Assembly (NCBI GenBank): GCA_040004775.1
Contig: JBDUAD010000123.1
Location: 1 to 7,156, forward strand
Reading direction: 5' to 3'
DNA: 7,156 nucleotides
From: JALZBL01 sp040004775
Lineage (GTDB): Bacteria; Actinomycetota; Actinomycetes; Mycobacteriales; Jatrophihabitantaceae
This document shows positions 6,451-7,156 of this stretch, piece by piece; the first letter of the stretch is position 1, and the number at the start of each line of letters is the position of its first letter. The translations under genes were made by a program, and so were the position numbers. The notes beneath the pieces were generated by a model. The model made no database searches and had not been told where the DNA came from. It saw only the letters and a program-made list of their open reading frames with translations.

Positions 6451-6526
6451 GTCGTCTTGACGCACGACATGTCCTGCATCCAGAACTTGGCACTGTCGCC
6501 GTGTCGCACGGGGAGATCCGTGGGCG

Positions 6527-7156
6527 CTACCGCAGTTGGTTGCGGCGGCGGGTCAGGTAGGCGGTCTCGGCGGTGTTGCCGGCCAGCTCGATGGCTTTGT
6601 CGTATGCCGCGCGCGACTGCTGACTTTGGCCCAGCCTGCGCAGAAGTTCGGCGCGGGTGGCGTGGTAGGGGTGGTAGCCGGCCAACGCGTCCTCGAGACG
6701 GTCGACGGCCGCCAGTGCCACCTCCGGGCCGTCGAACTCGGCGACCGCGATGGCCCGGTTGAGTGCGATGATCGGCGAGGGGTCGAGGCGGATGAGCTGG
6801 TCGTAGAGCGCGAGGACCTGCGACCAGTCGGTGTCGCGTACGTCGCGGGCTGAGGTGTGCACGGCGTTGATCGCGGCGAGGATCTGGTAGCGACCCGGGG
6901 CCACCCCGGCAGCGCTGGCGACAAGGCGCTCGCGCACCAGCCGATGACCCTCGGCGATCAGCGCCGGGTCCCATGCCCCGCGGTCCTGCTCGTCGAGGGC
7001 GACCAGTTCGCCGCTCGCCGAAACCCGGGCGGTGCGGCGGGCCTCGGTGAGAAGCATCAGCGCCAGCAGACCGGCCGCCTCACCGTCCTGCGGCATGAGG
7101 ACACGGATCAGGCGAGCGAGCCGGATCGCCTCGGCGGTCAGGTCGTGACGTACGGG
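6527..7156 (-). CDS. ECF42-type RNA polymerase sigma factor, C-terminal part, cut by the right edge
   Basis: The visible 209 residues are the C-terminal extension (DUF6596 plus TPR-like helices) of ECF42 sigma factors, which direct RNA polymerase to a small set of promoters; the DNA-binding sigma2/sigma4 regions lie off the window. Family landmarks in order: AEAIRLARL (8-16), GLLALMLLTEARR (29-41), LVALDEQDRGAWD (51-63), RYQILAAINAVH (89-100), TDWSQVLALYD (109-119) and SPIIALNRA (127-135). Then comes a TPR-like pair with YHPYHATRAELLRRLG and the ending AYLTRRRNQLR before TAG. The reading frame is open to the right edge, and the internal Met at 7096 is not the start. As I recall, these sigma factors are usually encoded beside a small YciI/DGPF-domain protein gene and have no anti-sigma factor; the C-terminal extension is thought to be regulatory. 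Transposon debris begins 80 bp downstream. Confidence 0.94.
   Translation of the reverse strand, partial: PVRHDLTAEAIRLARLIRVLMPQDGEAAGLLALMLLTEARRTARVSASGELVALDEQDRGAWDPALIAEGHRLVRERLVASAAGVAPGRYQILAAINAVHTSARDVRDTDWSQVLALYDQLIRLDPSPIIALNRAIAVAEFDGPEVALAAVDRLEDALAGYHPYHATRAELLRRLGQSQQSRAAYDKAIELAGNTAETAYLTRRRNQLR

Noticed and set aside
6507..6522. Hairpin CACGG-N6-CCGTG just after the sigma-factor stop, as a terminator
   Set aside because: The stem is only 5 bp and no T-run follows on the minus strand; such stems are frequent by chance at this G+C.
1..7156. CRISPR array, tRNA or rRNA, phage or defence module
   Set aside because: I found no spaced repeats, cloverleaf-like stretch, rRNA landmarks or families typical of defence or phage loci on either strand.

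Overview
The window has very high G+C, strong G/C preference at third codon positions, GTG starts and actinobacterial protein families (ECF42-type sigma factor, actinobacterial forms of the DUF255 and M50 proteins). It most likely comes from an actinobacterial chromosome; I cannot name the genus. Every gene I can support lies on the minus strand, so transcription runs right to left.

Layout, left to right: (1) 1-562, the N-terminal part of an ATP-type phosphoenolpyruvate carboxykinase, running off the left edge. (2) 563-1116, a stretch without an intact gene but with minus-strand coding character that changes frame; I read it as remnants of two small genes, one secreted-like and one membrane-like. 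(3) 1117-5109, a compact three-gene block: M50/site-2-type membrane metalloprotease, then the DUF255 (YyaL/SPATA20-like) thioredoxin-fold protein, then a zinc-type medium-chain dehydrogenase. The first two genes abut or overlap by a few bases and the third follows after 31 bp, so co-transcription is likely. (4) 5110-5221, a short gap with two small inverted repeats. (5) 5222-6088, a GNAT acetyltransferase with a degenerate N-terminal half. (6) 6089-6526, about 440 bp with no intact gene but with the last ~30 codons of an IS3/IS481-type transposase. (7) 6527-7156, the C-terminal part of an ECF42-type (DUF6596/TPR) sigma factor, running off the right edge.

The genes do not form one obvious pathway. 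PEPCK is central carbon metabolism. The protease-DUF255-dehydrogenase block is conserved-looking housekeeping of unclear joint function. The GNAT and sigma-factor genes are separate units, with transposon debris between them. I see no CRISPR array, tRNA, rRNA, phage module or defence system, and no convincing new multi-gene system. The most unusual parts are the frame-broken stretch at 640-1087 and the linkage of a membrane protease to DUF255.
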